A DNA stretch of 64,000 bases from Mixophyes australis (GCA_036250195.1 JAVHZZ010000003.1:333957875-334021874); one strand, 5' to 3'. Positions 1 to 10,995 are shown, numbered from the stretch's first letter. Notes: generated by a model from the sequence alone, not told the origin. A program made the numbers and translations.

Positions 1-64
1 TCTATTCGGCACTTGCCAATATGCAGGCAGACCCAACACACTGCAGGAAGCACACAATGCATAT

Positions 65-540
65 GTATATATAAAGTGGGATTGGTACCTTATAACGATG
101 CTCCAAACGCTGACAGTACTGAAGATGACATAATGACTCCGAAGCTGATATTCACAACAGAAGTATGAGTCCGAAGCAGTCATTGAATGAAAGAAGTGGA
201 ATGGTGACTGTTTGAGAAACATTTAATCATTGCGACCAAGCTCCATCCCGGCAGCAGTAAATTACGTCAGTGTAAACCGCGACACTATTATTACTGCTGT
301 TAAGGGTTAATGGAAGGAAGGGGCAGCGGCTGTGTACAATTGTTTGTAAAGAAAATATGGATGATCATCATGAACAATGATTAAACGGCAGCTTCTCAAA
401 CAGTCACCGTTATACTTCTTTCGTTCAATGAGTGCTTCAGACTCATACTCCTGTCCTGAATATCAACTTCAGAGTCATTATGTCGTCCTTAGTACTGTCG
501 GTGTTTGGAGAATCGAGAAAGTGAGTACCTCCCATATATA
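65..540. repeat. Foldback element with ~165-bp imperfect inverted arms
   Basis: The segment at 65-232 reappears as its reverse complement at 375-540. Matching blocks include CTCCAAAC, GACAGTACT, GACATAATGACTC, AGTATGAGTC, CATTGAA and GGTGACTGTTTGAGAA. I estimate about 80% identity by eye. The arms enclose about 140 bases of unrelated sequence. No coding sequence is seen. It could be a foldback MITE or an inverted-repeat flank of a Penelope-like element, as at 58.2 kb. No target duplication was found, so the ends are approximate. Confidence 0.75.
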
Positions 541-868
541 AAGTCCCCTCAGAGTGCAGAGATTAAAAAATAATAAAAACATTAACACCTGTTAATACTA
601 CAGTCATCATTACATATATATGTTAAAAAAAAATTGCTCCCCCCAAAATACATATCTGGATGTTATTAATGCCTACTGTACATAAAATGCAGTTTTACAT
701 TGCAGTGTTCTTCATTGTAATCACATGCTCTAGCCTGCATATGCAACCGTCATCACTATCAATCGGCCCTTAGACCTGACCTGTAGCTGATGCAAGTGAT
801 ACGGCTAAAAATCACTAAACTCAGAGCTTGAATCTAACAGATATGCGTGTGCTCAACCTTGGCATGCC

Positions 869-953
869 CTAAAAATTTAAAGCTTCAATGTGGGGACCCC
901 TAAAGGTTAAGTGTTTATACACCTAACCTCACAATGCCGCTTTAAATTTTTAG
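869..953. repeat. Hairpin repeat, MITE-like
   Basis: CTAAAAATTTAAAG at 869 pairs with CTTTAAATTTTTAG ending at 953, allowing one mismatch. An inner stem, GGTTAAGTGT with ACACCTAACC, closes the loop. The whole 85 bases fold on themselves. No target duplication was identified. Confidence 0.55.
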
Positions 954-1915
954 TGACAGACGTCTCGATAACGTCAGGCTGCATTGCCGGTCAGTTCTTC
1001 AACCGGAATACCTTGCTGTCATTATGCTGCTTTCTTCGGTGATCTCCAGCGTCGTCTTGAAGGTAAGTGGGATTATTTTCAAGTCGCTTTTTCATTGTTT
1101 CAGGTTTTTTTTGGAGGCATTGGCAATGTTGGAATGGTGGTAATCGGAAAAACGATTATTGACGACCTACATGCCATAGTGACCTTCCTAATGAATTGAT
1201 TGCCTTTATTTTCAAGAACATTGGTTAAGCCCCCAAAATGTTTGCTACCATAGTATGTAGGTAGTAGGTTGACTTTAAAGAGTAGCTGCTACAAAAAGAT
1301 AGCATGGGGAGATAAAATGGCATAATATTAATTATGTATGTACATAGAGGTTTTGGTGTACCTTTGATTCAGGAAATGAATTTTACGGTGACAGGTCTGT
1401 GTTAAACTGAACTGCAAAAACAGCTAATTTATATCACTTTCAGTTCAAAAGTTATTACCGATATGGCTTGCAGTAGGCATTTGCCACTCCAAAGATGTAA
1501 AAATAATTATAGTTCATGCTTTTCTCTCTATGTAACCTTTGCACACTGCGGGTTTCAGTGAAATAAAAACTGTTTTGAGGCAGTATTAATTCTGCAAAAT
1601 AATTAATAAAAGCTATTAACATTTAACACATCGCATAAATCACTGGACTGTAGTAGATGGAAATCTTGATACTGGTGTTAGATTAGCAAATTGGACCTGC
1701 TTAAATAATGTCAAAAGGTTAGAAATACTCCTTGAATTCAAAATTGTACAAGAAAAATAATTAATTTGATATTTTCAATGCAAGGATATGTTTTTGACTT
1801 TTTCATATACAAAATGATTAAAATGTGTAAAATATATGTTTTATCAAAATATAACATATAATAATATTAATCCATTTCTGACAATATATATGGAATGTAA
1901 AGTGTTGTAATATGC
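954..1915. other. Unannotated AT-rich stretch
   Basis: I see no convincing coding sequence, repeat family or RNA gene here. The only reading frame, about 70 codons near 984-1199, has no recognisable domain and no composition bias. Confidence 0.5.
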
Positions 1916-1916
1916 A

Positions 1917-2392
1917 TAGGCAAACCGAGGGGGGTTTCCTAGTGCCTGGAACCCCCTCTGGGGTACTGTATGCTTGAGGTGGCTGGACCCTGCTTTGGAA
2001 TCAGCCACTTTGCAGCTTGTGTGCAGATCGTTTCTGTCTGCACTGTTCACAGCCATCTCTCCCCAACAAATATTGAAACCAGCAAGAACAGGTAGGAGAG
2101 AGCAGGAAAGTCTGTCAACTGTTCTGACACACTCAGTCAGGACTTTGTCCTGATTGTAGGGACAGTTGGGAGGTATGTCTTGCTTCACACGGCTCTGCTC
2201 GAAAAGAGAGAGCTGTGTGCCCCTAACAGTAGTGCATGAAGCATTGCCTGTGTATATGATGGGGATAGGAAGAGTTGGAGAGCAGCCAAGCACTGTCTAA
2301 TATTATAGCCACACCCCGAAGCATGCTGGACACACCCACTGGCAGTGTGGCATGGAAACCCCTCTCTACATATACTGCGTTTGCCCCTGATA
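1917..2392. mobile_element. Unclassified interspersed repeat, possibly a hAT relative
   Basis: The left end reads AGGCAAACC and the right end GTTTGCCCCT, giving weak terminal inversion. The block at about 2055-2190 contains, on the minus strand, a module seen again near 24.87, 42.0 and 55.7 kb, with the phrases CTCCCAACTGTCC and CCTACCTGTTCTTG. The 149-codon minus reading frame across it (1844-2293) looks incidental. No clear target duplication was found. Confidence 0.4.
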
Positions 2393-3259
2393 TGGGTAAG
2401 TATTGATAAATATTTGAGTTATTGATTTGTTATGACTGGGAGAATGGCTTGGTAAAATAAATAGTTTTAACTGATGGTATTAATATTTAAACCAAACAGC
2501 CTGGTATCTTTACTAATAGACTTAGGGGCAGATTCACAGTTAGGAGCAATTCCAGATAGTGGGTGTAAAACTTGTACCCATAAATTGCCCATCTTGCTTT
2601 AGAGTTGTGAGGGGGTCGGGGCCTTGCCTAATTCAAAAGTGCATTGTAAAATATAGAGCTGGCCATTATGTGGATGCAGCATACAGCATTTGCCTTGCAT
2701 ACAATAATTTTGCATTTTCACCCCTTGATGTGCAAAGCGGTTTGCTCGGCTGCAAGTTATGGTAAGGAATTTCCCCTAGAAAAATCAGTACCTTTATCCA
2801 CAGATTTTTTGAGGAAACATACAATGCTTGGAAGTTGTGCATGCATGAAGGGAATTGGGGGCCAAGATATGCTTGCAGCTTAGAAGTGGTCATACATGGG
2901 AGAGGGAAGACATGTATGTAACAGTCCAGAGATAGAAGGAAGCTGGAGAGGTCTGGGAGAGGGATTTGATGGATGTAAGGCAGAGTGGTGGCACCAGCAC
3001 ATTATGCAGGAAATACACAATGTAGGCTTCAATGTTTTCATTAGAGATGCTCAGGCTCGGTTCCCCGAGAACCGAACACACCCGAACTTAGCGCACCCTC
3101 GGAAATTGAAAATGAGGCAAAATGTCATGTTACGACGTTGGATCTCGCAAGTTTTGGATTCTATAAGTACTGCCCTCCATGGCGATCCAGCGCCATTTCA
3201 CAGAGGGACACAGAAGGGGTAGCACAGTTCTTGGCAGTTTGTAGACCAGTTGGGCAGTG

Positions 3260-4475
3260 TCATAGGTAGAACAGAAAGAGGAGGTAGCAGTATTCTTCAA
3301 AGTCTACAGTGAAATTCAAGAGAGCTCTATTGCTAATTGTCATTGCTGAAATAGAAAGAATTAATAGGTCTGGCAGGCTTGGTCTTCTAAATCTGCAGTC
3401 ACATTGTATTGTGTTATATAGGTAACACACAAAGAGGAGAGCTCCATTGCTAATTGTCATTGCTGGAAAACAAATACTATGGCTGGCAGGCTTGGTGTAA
3501 ATCTGCAGTCACATTGTACTGTGTTATATAGGTAACACACAAAGAGGAGAGCTTCATTGCCCCATTGCTAATTTTCATTGCTGAAATAGAAATAATAGTG
3601 CAGGCAGTCTTGATCTAAATTTTCAGTCAATTTGTACGGTGTTATATAGGTAACACACAAAGAGAAGAGCTTGATTGCGTCATTGCTAATTTTCATTGCT
3701 TAAATAGAAATAATAGGGCTGGCAGTCTTGGTCTTCTAAATCTGCAGTCAAACTATACGGTGTTATATAGGTAACTCATAAAGAGGAGAGGTCCATTGCT
3801 CCATTGCTAATTGTCATTACAAAAATACAAATAGTAGGGCTGGCAGTCTTGGTCTTATAAATCTGCAGTCAAATTGTACTGTGTTATATAGATAACACAC
3901 AAAGAGGAGAGATCCATTGCTCCATTGCTAATTGTCATTGCTGAAATACAAATAATAAGGCTGGCAGTCTTGGTCTTCTAAATCTGCAGTCAAATTGTAC
4001 GGTGTTATATAGGTAACACACAAAGAGGAGAGGTTTATTGCTCCATTGCTAATTGTCATTGCTGAAATACAAATAATAGAGCTGGTAGTCTTGGTCTTCT
4101 AAATCTGCAGTCAAATTGTATGGTGTTATATAGGTAACACACAAAGAGGAGAGGTCCATTGTTCCATTGCTAATTGTCATTGCTGAAATACAAATAATAG
4201 GACTGGCACTCTTGGTCTAAATCTGCAGTCAAATTGTACAGTGTTATATAGCTAACACACAAACAGGAGAGTTCCATTGCTAATTGTCATTGCTGAAATA
4301 CAAATAATAGGGCTGATAGTCTTGGTCTTCTAAATCTGCAGTCAAATTGTACGGTGTTTTATAGGTAACACACAAAGAGGAGAGGTCCGTTGCTCCATTG
4401 CTAATTGTCATTGCTGAAATACAAATAATAGGACTGTCGGTGTTGTTCTTAATCTGCAGTCACATTGTCCTGTGT
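3260..4475 (+). repeat. ~120-bp tandem array in the hAT 5' region
   Basis: About ten head-to-tail units recur every 110-121 bases. Each carries a GTTATATAGGTAACACAC block, an AAAGAGGAGAG block, an ATTGCTAATTGTCATTGCTG block and an AATCTGCAGTCA block. The units differ by scattered substitutions and small indels; some have two CCATTGCT motifs and some one. The array ends just before the first transposase ATG, so it occupies the promoter or leader position, as subterminal repeats often do in hATs. Confidence 0.92.
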
Positions 4476-4482
4476 TATCAAA

Positions 4483-5008
4483 ATGGATTCACAGCAGTAC
4501 ACAGAAGACCAGAAGCACCAAGCAGTTGCTGGTACCAGTCATGCCCCTACGTCATCTGCTAAAGCCTATGTTAAAGTGCTTAGTGTTTTTAAGTCAGGGA
4601 AGCAGAAATGTAAAATAGCACCTTTTACCTTGGTCAAGAAAAAGAGAGACCTGTAATCCAGGCAAAGTTATCTGCATTAAAAAATAACATTGCCAACATG
4701 CCATTCTACAGACGCAGTGGCAAGGAAAGAGTCCTTCGCCTTTCTCCATGAGTGCTAGTTCTGCAACTGCCACTGAGGCATCTTCTAGTAAGGTCAGTCA
4801 TGACCAAGCAAGACCTTGTCATTCGGACTCCAAAAGTGGTGTCCAAACACTTTTACGTGTAATAGCCGAGCTGGAAGAAAACAGTAAGGCATTAGAGGAA
4901 AATGTATGTTCAGATTCAGAAATGGCACAAATCCCTGAGAAGAGTCTATCCACGAGTGCTATTGTGGTACCCCAAAGCCCTATTGGACAGCACAGAGGAA
5001 TTGCATAA
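4483..5008 (+). pseudogene. hAT transposase N-terminal region, frameshifted
   Basis: The likely original start is the ATG at 4483 (MDSQQYTEDQ...). The frame runs to a stop at 4656, and a related Ser/Thr-rich frame resumes at 4748-5008. The segment is low complexity and polar, as in the linker ahead of the BED finger in ZBED-type transposases. Coding breaks off near 5008, where unrelated sequence starts. Assignment rests mainly on position within the element, since no domain is visible. Confidence 0.6.
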
Positions 5009-5009
5009 A

Positions 5010-5940
5010 CGCTTTTGAAATGCAGGGCTACAAGGGGTTAATAGAGGCTGAGAGAGACACAGTGGGAATGACAGTTGACAATTGACAGTTGAACTGAAAA
5101 GGTCGTACCCAGGAGGATGTGTAGGAAGGAGGAGTTTTGTGAGATAGCAACAAGTCCACTAACTTTTGTAATAACTGTGAACTCCCAGAAGGCAGTGGGG
5201 AGAGGAAAGTTCTAGACTTCTGAGGGAGAGAGATGAGGTTTATGAGTGACAAGAAGACAGACCGAGAGATAAGAAATCTGAGTTGAATCTTTCCATATAG
5301 CTGCTCAGGAACATATATACCTGTATATACCTGTATATATATATGCCTGTTCCTGAGGTATATATTCCATATATACCTCAGGAACAGGCTGAGAGAGATA
5401 AGAGGTATTACTGCTAGAAGTCGATCATATGAAGGAACTCTAGTTGAAAGTACAGTAGGTCTGCAAATCACCTTTGTCACAGATTCCTCCACTTGCTTTC
5501 CTCCATGCTGACAGATTTAATGTACTACAAAATTCCTGTACACAGGTCAGCCCAGGACTGAGTGTAAAATATGGTAACGTTACCAGGGATAATATTGGTG
5601 CACCAAATGTTTTAGTTGAATGTTAATGTTAAGTGATTTACCTAAAAATTGATTTATTGTTATTGAAGATGTTATCGCTATTGTGCCTTATACTCACCAG
5701 TTGTATATTATATGTTAAATGCTAGTGTGCTCTATGTTGATCAAATTAATATTTTGTCATTACCATTGAGTTGAAGGGGTCAGTGGCGCGGTGGCTTACC
5801 AAAATTATCTATACCGCATTATTAATAAACCCAAGTTATTTGACCAATTCTTGTCCCTTTCATTAAAGTATTTATCTCCTGACCACCGGATATCCGACCA
5901 AAAAAAAAACCTGACTCGTGTCTGGAGGACAGGGTAAGGG
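5010..5940 (+). mobile_element. Probable insertion in the hAT, possibly a solo LTR
   Basis: The transposase frame stops near 5008 and resumes near 5950, with about 0.9 kb of unrelated sequence between. This stretch has features expected of an LTR: AATAAACC at about 5822 as a possible polyadenylation signal, and a GGCGCGGTGG block just before it. It also holds a local palindrome around 5320-5400 built on CCTGAGGTATATAT-like units. No TG...CA ends with matching target duplication could be fixed, so the LTR identity is tentative. Confidence 0.35.
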
Positions 5941-5949
5941 AAGGAAATC

Positions 5950-6420
5950 CCATCAGTACTCGACCACCACACTATGTGTAATCCTGACCTTTCTGTTAGT
6001 GTACCCATAAAGAAGGCCCTTTTCAGCATCTCTGCAGATTTGTGCATGAACAACCCAAGTGTAGCCGATGATGCACAAATTAAGGATGCCACTTTGGAAT
6101 TGCAACAGGATGAGGGGGATATTTGTGTAGCTGAATAGGCCGCTAATGAGGATGTTGAACAGGGTGATGTTGTTTGTGTAAGTCCTGCACCAGTGGAAGC
6201 AGTTCTTGCACGTCATAAGAAGAAGGCCATTGTCATGCCTGGGTATAAGACCAAAAAATCCACCTTTTTTGTGTGGAATTATTTTTACCCAAATCTTGAC
6301 AATAGTTGTCTAGCCATTTGTAGTGTTTGTAAAGCCACAGTCAGTAGAGGTAGGGACCTTAACCATATAAGAACCTCATTCATTTTACGCCATGTGAAGA
6401 GAGTTCATGGCAAGCTGTAA
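5950..6420 (+). pseudogene. hAT BED zinc-finger region
   Basis: An acidic stretch (about 5975-6138) leads, after an in-frame stop at 6136, into the frame 6193-6420. That frame carries a BED-type finger: aromatic FVWNYF, then CSVC (C-x2-C), then HVKRVH (H-x4-H). BED fingers bind DNA and tether transposase to element ends. Spacing fits the family. A stop follows at 6418, upstream of the rest of the enzyme, so the finger is cut off from the catalytic part. Confidence 0.82.
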
Positions 6421-6661
6421 GGAAAATCAGAAACTTATGCTAAAAAAATAACAAGCAGTCCATTATCAGATAGGTCCTTTCTCTCAGCTAGATCCCGACA
6501 CCTGCAATCCTCACTAGCAATCAGAGTTAGTCCTGCATCCAAGTTGGTAAGGCTAGATGACTCCTCCACTATCCTGGATTCCTCAGAAGTATTCTTGAAC
6601 GTTAGTTAGTCCCACTGCTGCTGCTGCTGGGGGTGGATCTTCATCTCAGAAGCAGACCAAG

Positions 6662-7950
6662 ATGAAGACTACTAATAGTTTACAACAATTGACTGTTAAA
6701 CAATACTTTGCAAGAGGAAGTAAAAATGAAAGCTATCACCCAGTCACAAAGCGGATCACAGACGCCATGGCGACTATGCTAGTATTAGATCTGCGTCCAA
6801 TATCCACTATTAATGCAGCTGTTTTTAGACAGTTACTTGAGGTCTTATGTTCCCGTTACCAAATTCCATCATGACACCATTTTACTAGAAAAGCTATTCC
6901 TCACCTCTACCAGAAGGTTCAAAAAAATATGAATATATATGTGGACAAGCGACAACTGGGCAAACTATCACCTTCACCAGCAGGAACAGCAGCAGCATGT
7001 ACCAAAGTACGTCACATTTTTCAGAGACAGGCTACTCTGTGTATCACCGGCTTCACTAAGAGTTATACAGCTGACAGTCTGTTACAAAAGCTTAGGGATG
7101 TCATTGCAACATGGCTTATCCCACTTGGGACTCTCCTCAGGGTATGTCATTTCTGATAACGCCACCAATATTGTTAGAGCATTACAGCTGTGTGAATTCC
7201 ATCACATTCCCTGTTTTGTTCACACAATAAACTTGGTGGTGCAGAGTTTTTAAAAAATGACAGGGACGTGCAGGAGATGCTGCCTGTGGCCCATAAAATA
7301 TCTGGAAATTTGCGGCATTCGGCAACAGCATGTAGGAGATTGCAGCAGCTACAAGAGCAATTTAATATGTACTGCCACCAACTGAAGCAAGAGGTGGGAC
7401 AAGGTGGAATTCTACCCTGTATATGCTTCTGCGGATGGAGGAACAGAGAAAAGCCATCCACACTTACTCCACAAGCCATAACATTGGTAAAGGAGGGGGA
7501 TGTATTTTACTCAAGCACAGTGGAGAATACTTTCCGTGTTGTTGTAGGTGCTGAAACAATTCGAAATAGTCACCTGTAAAATGAGTTCAGACACTGCTAG
7601 CTTAAGTCAAGTGATTCCCTTAATTAGACTTTTGGGAATAGCAGCTTGAGAAACTGAAGGAGGAGATTAAACAAAGCAATTACGCTAAGTTTGTCAGACT
7701 TGTAGATCAAGTACTTTATTCGCTTCGTCAGATACCAAGAGTTATCAAAATCTTGAAATCGGATCACTACATTTTGGTGACTGTGCTTGATCCTAGGTCT
7801 AAGAGCTATGTCTTCTCTTTGTTTCCAACTGGCCCAGCTCTAAAGAGATGCAAGGAGCTCCTGGTGAGTAAGATGACAGCTCAAGTGTTATGTGACAGGA
7901 CGGCGTCTCTTCCAGTTTCTCAGTCAACTGCTGCTAGAAAAAAAACTTAG
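6662..7950 (+). pseudogene. hAT transposase catalytic core, multiply frameshifted
   Basis: Fragments in shifting frames give a readable order. At 6662-6874 is a segment with QQLTVKQYF and VTKRITDAMATML, typical of ZBED transposases ahead of the core. At 6939-7253 is SDNATNIVRAL, the catalytic-aspartate neighbourhood of hAT enzymes, followed by CFVHTINLVVQ, matching the conserved Cys/His insertion motif. At 7268-7579 and 7753-7950 are HKISGNLRHS and VTVLDPRSK, the latter resembling the usual LDPRxK motif. At least four frame changes separate them. Confidence 0.85.
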
Positions 7951-8496
7951 CTTTCCCAAGAGACCCAGGGATGATGCAGATGACTCAGTACAACATTTTG
8001 ACATCTGGTCTGGTCTAAAAGAATTATCCAAAAAACATTACACCTCTGCCGTAACTCCACCTGATCCTACTATCAACATCCAAAGGATGGTGGAGGATTT
8101 TTTTAATGACAGCATAGAAATAGACACATCATACAGTCCCTTTACATGCTGGAAGGAAAAAAGGGAATTTGGAGACCCATGTACCAACTCGCTTTGCACT
8201 GCCTAAGCTGCCCACCCTCCAGTGTGTACTCGGAAAGAGTTTTCAGCACAGCCGGGAACCTTGTCAGCGATCAGCGTAGATGGCTACTTCCTCAAAATGT
8301 GGAAAAGATGATGTTCATAAAAATGAACTTCAATTTTCACGTGAAAGGCCTTTCCCGCCAATTACATCAAAATGCTGAGACTTCTGTAACAGTGGATTCC
8401 AGCGGTGATGAATTAATATTGTGTGAGGATGATGTACAAACTGATAAGGGTGAGAATGAGGCTGAGGATGATGACAACAACATCTTTCCACAGTAG
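7892..8496 (+). pseudogene. hAT C-terminal dimerisation domain
   Basis: Frames 7892-8206 and 8146-8496 join by a frameshift near 8150-8200. The second holds PPSSVYSERVFSTAGN, the signature hATC motif containing the catalytic glutamate, then a basic RRWLLPQNVEKMMFIKMN segment and an acidic tail. hATC mediates oligomerisation and completes the active site. The stop at 8494-8496 is probably the native terminus. Confidence 0.88.
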
Positions 8497-8776
8497 AGTT
8501 CATTAACAGCACTGTTACCTTAGGTGCCTTAATGTCATTGTTAGCTTGTTTTGTGGGGCTCAAACAAACCAAGCACATCAGCCTCAAAAGTGGCACTCCT
8601 TGTCGCTGGAGTACTTGGTTTGTTAAAGTGTGAATGTCCTTTTTAAAATCCAACATAATCCAAAGGACAATTCCATCTTGCCCCACTTTTCCTTTCAGCT
8701 ACCGCTGTGTGCCAATCTTACCTACATGTTCTGTATACTGTTGTGTGCTTTGCAAAAATTTTAGACCCCCATTGAT

Positions 8777-8945
8777 GATGCAGATGACTCAGCACGACAT
8801 TTTGACATCTGTTCTTGTCTACTGTAAAAGAATTGACCAGAATTAGTGACACCTCTGCTGTAACTCCACCTGATCCTACTATCATCTATCAACATCCAAA
8901 GAATGGTGGAGGATTATTTAAAAATTTTTTGAATGGTATAAAGAC
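8777..8945 (+). repeat. Duplicated copy of transposase coding sequence
   Basis: This block repeats about 7974-8130 of the same element. Shared phrases include GATGCAGATGACTCAG, CATTTTGACATCTG and CTCCACCTGATCCTACTATC. It lies about 0.8 kb downstream of its source, past the transposase stop codon, so it is non-functional 3' sequence created by an internal duplication. Confidence 0.88.
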
Positions 8946-9142
8946 AACAGTTTTATTAACAAAGAACAACGTTGTTTGCAGAAGTAATGTAAGCATGGAT
9001 GTCTAAATAGACATGTATATGTATTACCTTCCACTTTGCTGCTGTTTCATCAGTATGGCACAAAGTGTTTGTAATCTGCACTTTACGTCGGTGATGAACT
9101 TGCCTTTTGCTGTGAATTACAATGGCTCTTTTTAGTGCATTG

Positions 9143-9290
9143 TCTGGCACCCTGGATTGGTTTGGGTCTGATAAAAGCATGCATCCGGGGGTGGGGGGTC
9201 ATGGGGGGCCATGTATTAGCTGTAGAATTACCAAAGTTATCCAAGGAATGGGTGGAGCGATCACATAAACCATAATTGATTTCATGATCC
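9143..9290 (-). pseudogene. 18S rRNA-derived fragment
   Basis: On the minus strand this matches the 5' region of vertebrate 18S rRNA, roughly nt 70-230. On the plus strand one reads CATGTATTAGCT, GTAGAATTACC, AAGTTATCCAAG and AACCATAATTGAT in the order and spacing of the reverse complement of 18S. TGGTTTGGGTCTGATAAA and GCATGCATCC match the adjoining helix. Scattered differences show a decayed copy. It is only about 150 bases and sits inside the hAT element, so it is not a functional rRNA gene. Recognition is from knowledge of the 18S sequence; no alignment was run. Confidence 0.85.
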
Positions 9291-9376
9291 AAGGACAATT
9301 CCATCTTGCACCACTTTTCTTTTCTGCCAGTACTGTGTGGCAATGTTTCCTAGATGTACTATGAACTGCCGTGTTT
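9286..9376 (+). repeat. Second internal duplication in the hAT 3' region
   Basis: This block repeats about 8650-8740. Both contain CCAAGGACAATTCCATCTTG-like and CCACTTTTC-like stretches followed by a diverged CTGTGTGNCAAT core. The two copies bracket the 8777-8945 duplication and the 18S-like fragment. Confidence 0.75.
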
Positions 9377-9957
9377 TTGACTCATTGCTCTGTCGCTTAG
9401 CATACAGCTAGGTCATTGTAGTCTTTGTTTGAAAGTGTATAAAAATAATATTGTGACCTGGAAGATGGTCAAAAATGACTGCAAATGACTTAAAATTAGT
9501 GTTATTGAGGTTAATAATAATGTAGGGGGAAAAAAAAAAATCAAAATTATGTGATTTTAGCACAAAAAAAAAGGATTTTAGAAAAAATAGGCATCCAACT
9601 CCAAAACCAAAAAAACGCAAGGGCAGTTTTGCCAAAACCAAAACACGAAGTTAATCCAGATCCAAAACCAGAACACAGGGGTCAGTGAACATCTCTTGTT
9701 TTCATGCACCTCTGACTAATTGAGGGGTGGCTGGAGTTGTTGTTTCACCAACACTAGTGTTATGTGGTTGTTATGTTCAATAAGTTAGAAAATTTTCAGC
9801 ATCACTTGTTATTTTATATTTTGTGGATGATTTAGGTGGGTACATCAGCCTTTGCCCAATTGCCACTGAGTTTATTTCCAGTTGTACAGCATTGTTTTAC
9901 ACATTGGTTGATTTGCTTTTAAATGATAACTACCCCTATATCTAAACAGAAAACATA

Positions 9958-10102
9958 TTATCATCATCAACATTTATTTATATAGTGCCAGCATATTCCG
10001 TAGCGCTTTTCAATTGGGACCAGTAATAAAACAACACTGGGTATTACAGACTTACAGAGAGGAAAGAGGGCCCAACTCGCAAGCTTACAATCTATAGGCT
10101 AC
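9958..10102 (-). mobile_element. 5'-truncated L2-like LINE, 3' end only
   Basis: This starts with an ATCATCATC tail complement, then TTTATTTATATAGTGCCAGC, CCGTAGCGCTTTTCAATTGG and CAAGCTTACAATCTATAGG. The same order occurs at 19.55 and 42.97 kb. The 19.55 kb copy extends into reverse-transcriptase coding, which identifies the family. Confidence 0.85.
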
Positions 10103-10481
10103 TATGCAGTAACATCTTATATGTTTGCAATTAAAAGGTTCCATAGCACAAGCATTAGCAGGTGTACTGGTGGCAGCCAAACCAAGCTGTGTGTATAGCG
10201 GTCCTCATTTTACAAAGACTCCTTTCCTGACCTCATTACATTCTTTAGCACTGTACAAGAGAAGGTCTGTCTGTTCTCAATGGCAAAATGGAACCTACTC
10301 TATGTAGATGATAAATGGAGAAAAAAAACACCTTATTCCAGCAGCTGCAGTTTCTTTTATTAGCTTGTTTTATGGGAGTAAGGGAACATAATCACTGTTT
10401 TATTACATGTGACCATTTTGTGTGTTTGATTGGTTTTATTATGTTGCTAGAAATGTGCCCGCTTATAAAGGTACACTTGAA

Positions 10482-10788
10482 GGACCTGATTCAGTAAGAA
10501 AAGTAAAGCAAAAAATTTAGTAATTTTGAGCCTTGGAAAAACCATGTTGCATTGGAGGGGAGGTAAATTTAAAATGTGAGGACAGATTTATAATTGGATA
10601 GAGCATGTCCTAGATCAAATTTAAAATTCAGTGGTCAAATAAGCTATCAAGTATTGGGTGCTACATGAAAAAACAGACAGTATTTATCTTATGTGCAAAA
10701 TAATTTGCGCCCCTTGCATTGTGACATGGTTTTGTCCAGGTGAAAACGTACTCATTTTTTGCCTTACTTTCCTTAATGAATCAAGGCC
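10482..10788. mobile_element. MITE, family 'GGCCTGATTC', 3-bp target
   Basis: Terminal inverted repeats GGACCTGATTC and GAATCAAGGCC are flanked by the 3-bp duplication GAA (10479-10481 and 10789-10791). The interior shares AAAACCATGTTGCATTG, CTACATGAAAAAACAG and TGGTTTTGTCCAGG with the copies at 41.22 and 44.55 kb. Size and 3-bp target fit a PIF/Harbinger MITE. Confidence 0.85.
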
Positions 10789-10995
10789 GAAATGTCTAGA
10801 ATATGTACCTCTGAAGGTATAATATAAATGCCATTAAGTGACACCTCCTATGTACCTGTAAAATTCAACTCTTTTAATGTATTTTTTTTCTTGCATTTTT
10901 CAGTTAAAGTGAGTACAAATGGATATTCTACAAGTGTAGAACATTCCTTGCTTATGTCACCTCTGCTTCATCATGTGGGTGATGGTAGTGGCTCC

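Larger units (their letters stand above)
3042..9697 (+). mobile_element. Complete but inactive autonomous hAT transposon, 6.66 kb
   Basis: Terminal inverted repeats TAGAGATGCTCA (left) and TGAACATCTCTT (right) match at 10 of 12 positions. Perfect 8-bp target duplications GTTTTCAT lie at 3034-3041 and 9698-9705, which is the hAT hallmark. Inside, plus-strand fragments encode a BED zinc finger, a catalytic RNase H-like core and the C-terminal dimerisation domain in the usual order, so this is a ZBED-type hAT transposase. Several frameshifts and stops break the coding, so it should not make transposase. At 6.66 kb it is longer than most hATs because it carries a tandem array, a probable insertion near 5-5.9 kb, and duplicated sequence plus an 18S rRNA fragment at its 3' end. 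Confidence 0.93.

Noticed and set aside
1844..2293. 149-codon minus frame
   Set aside because: Lies in an interspersed repeat module seen elsewhere in the window; no domain.
3260..4475. CRISPR-like array
   Set aside because: The whole 120-bp unit repeats without unique spacers and it sits in a eukaryotic transposon.
5028..5492. 154-codon minus frame
   Set aside because: Falls in the probable insertion inside the hAT, antisense to that element, with no recognisable motif.
9143..9290. Functional rRNA gene
   Set aside because: Only about 150 bases of 18S-like sequence, mutated and embedded in a hAT.
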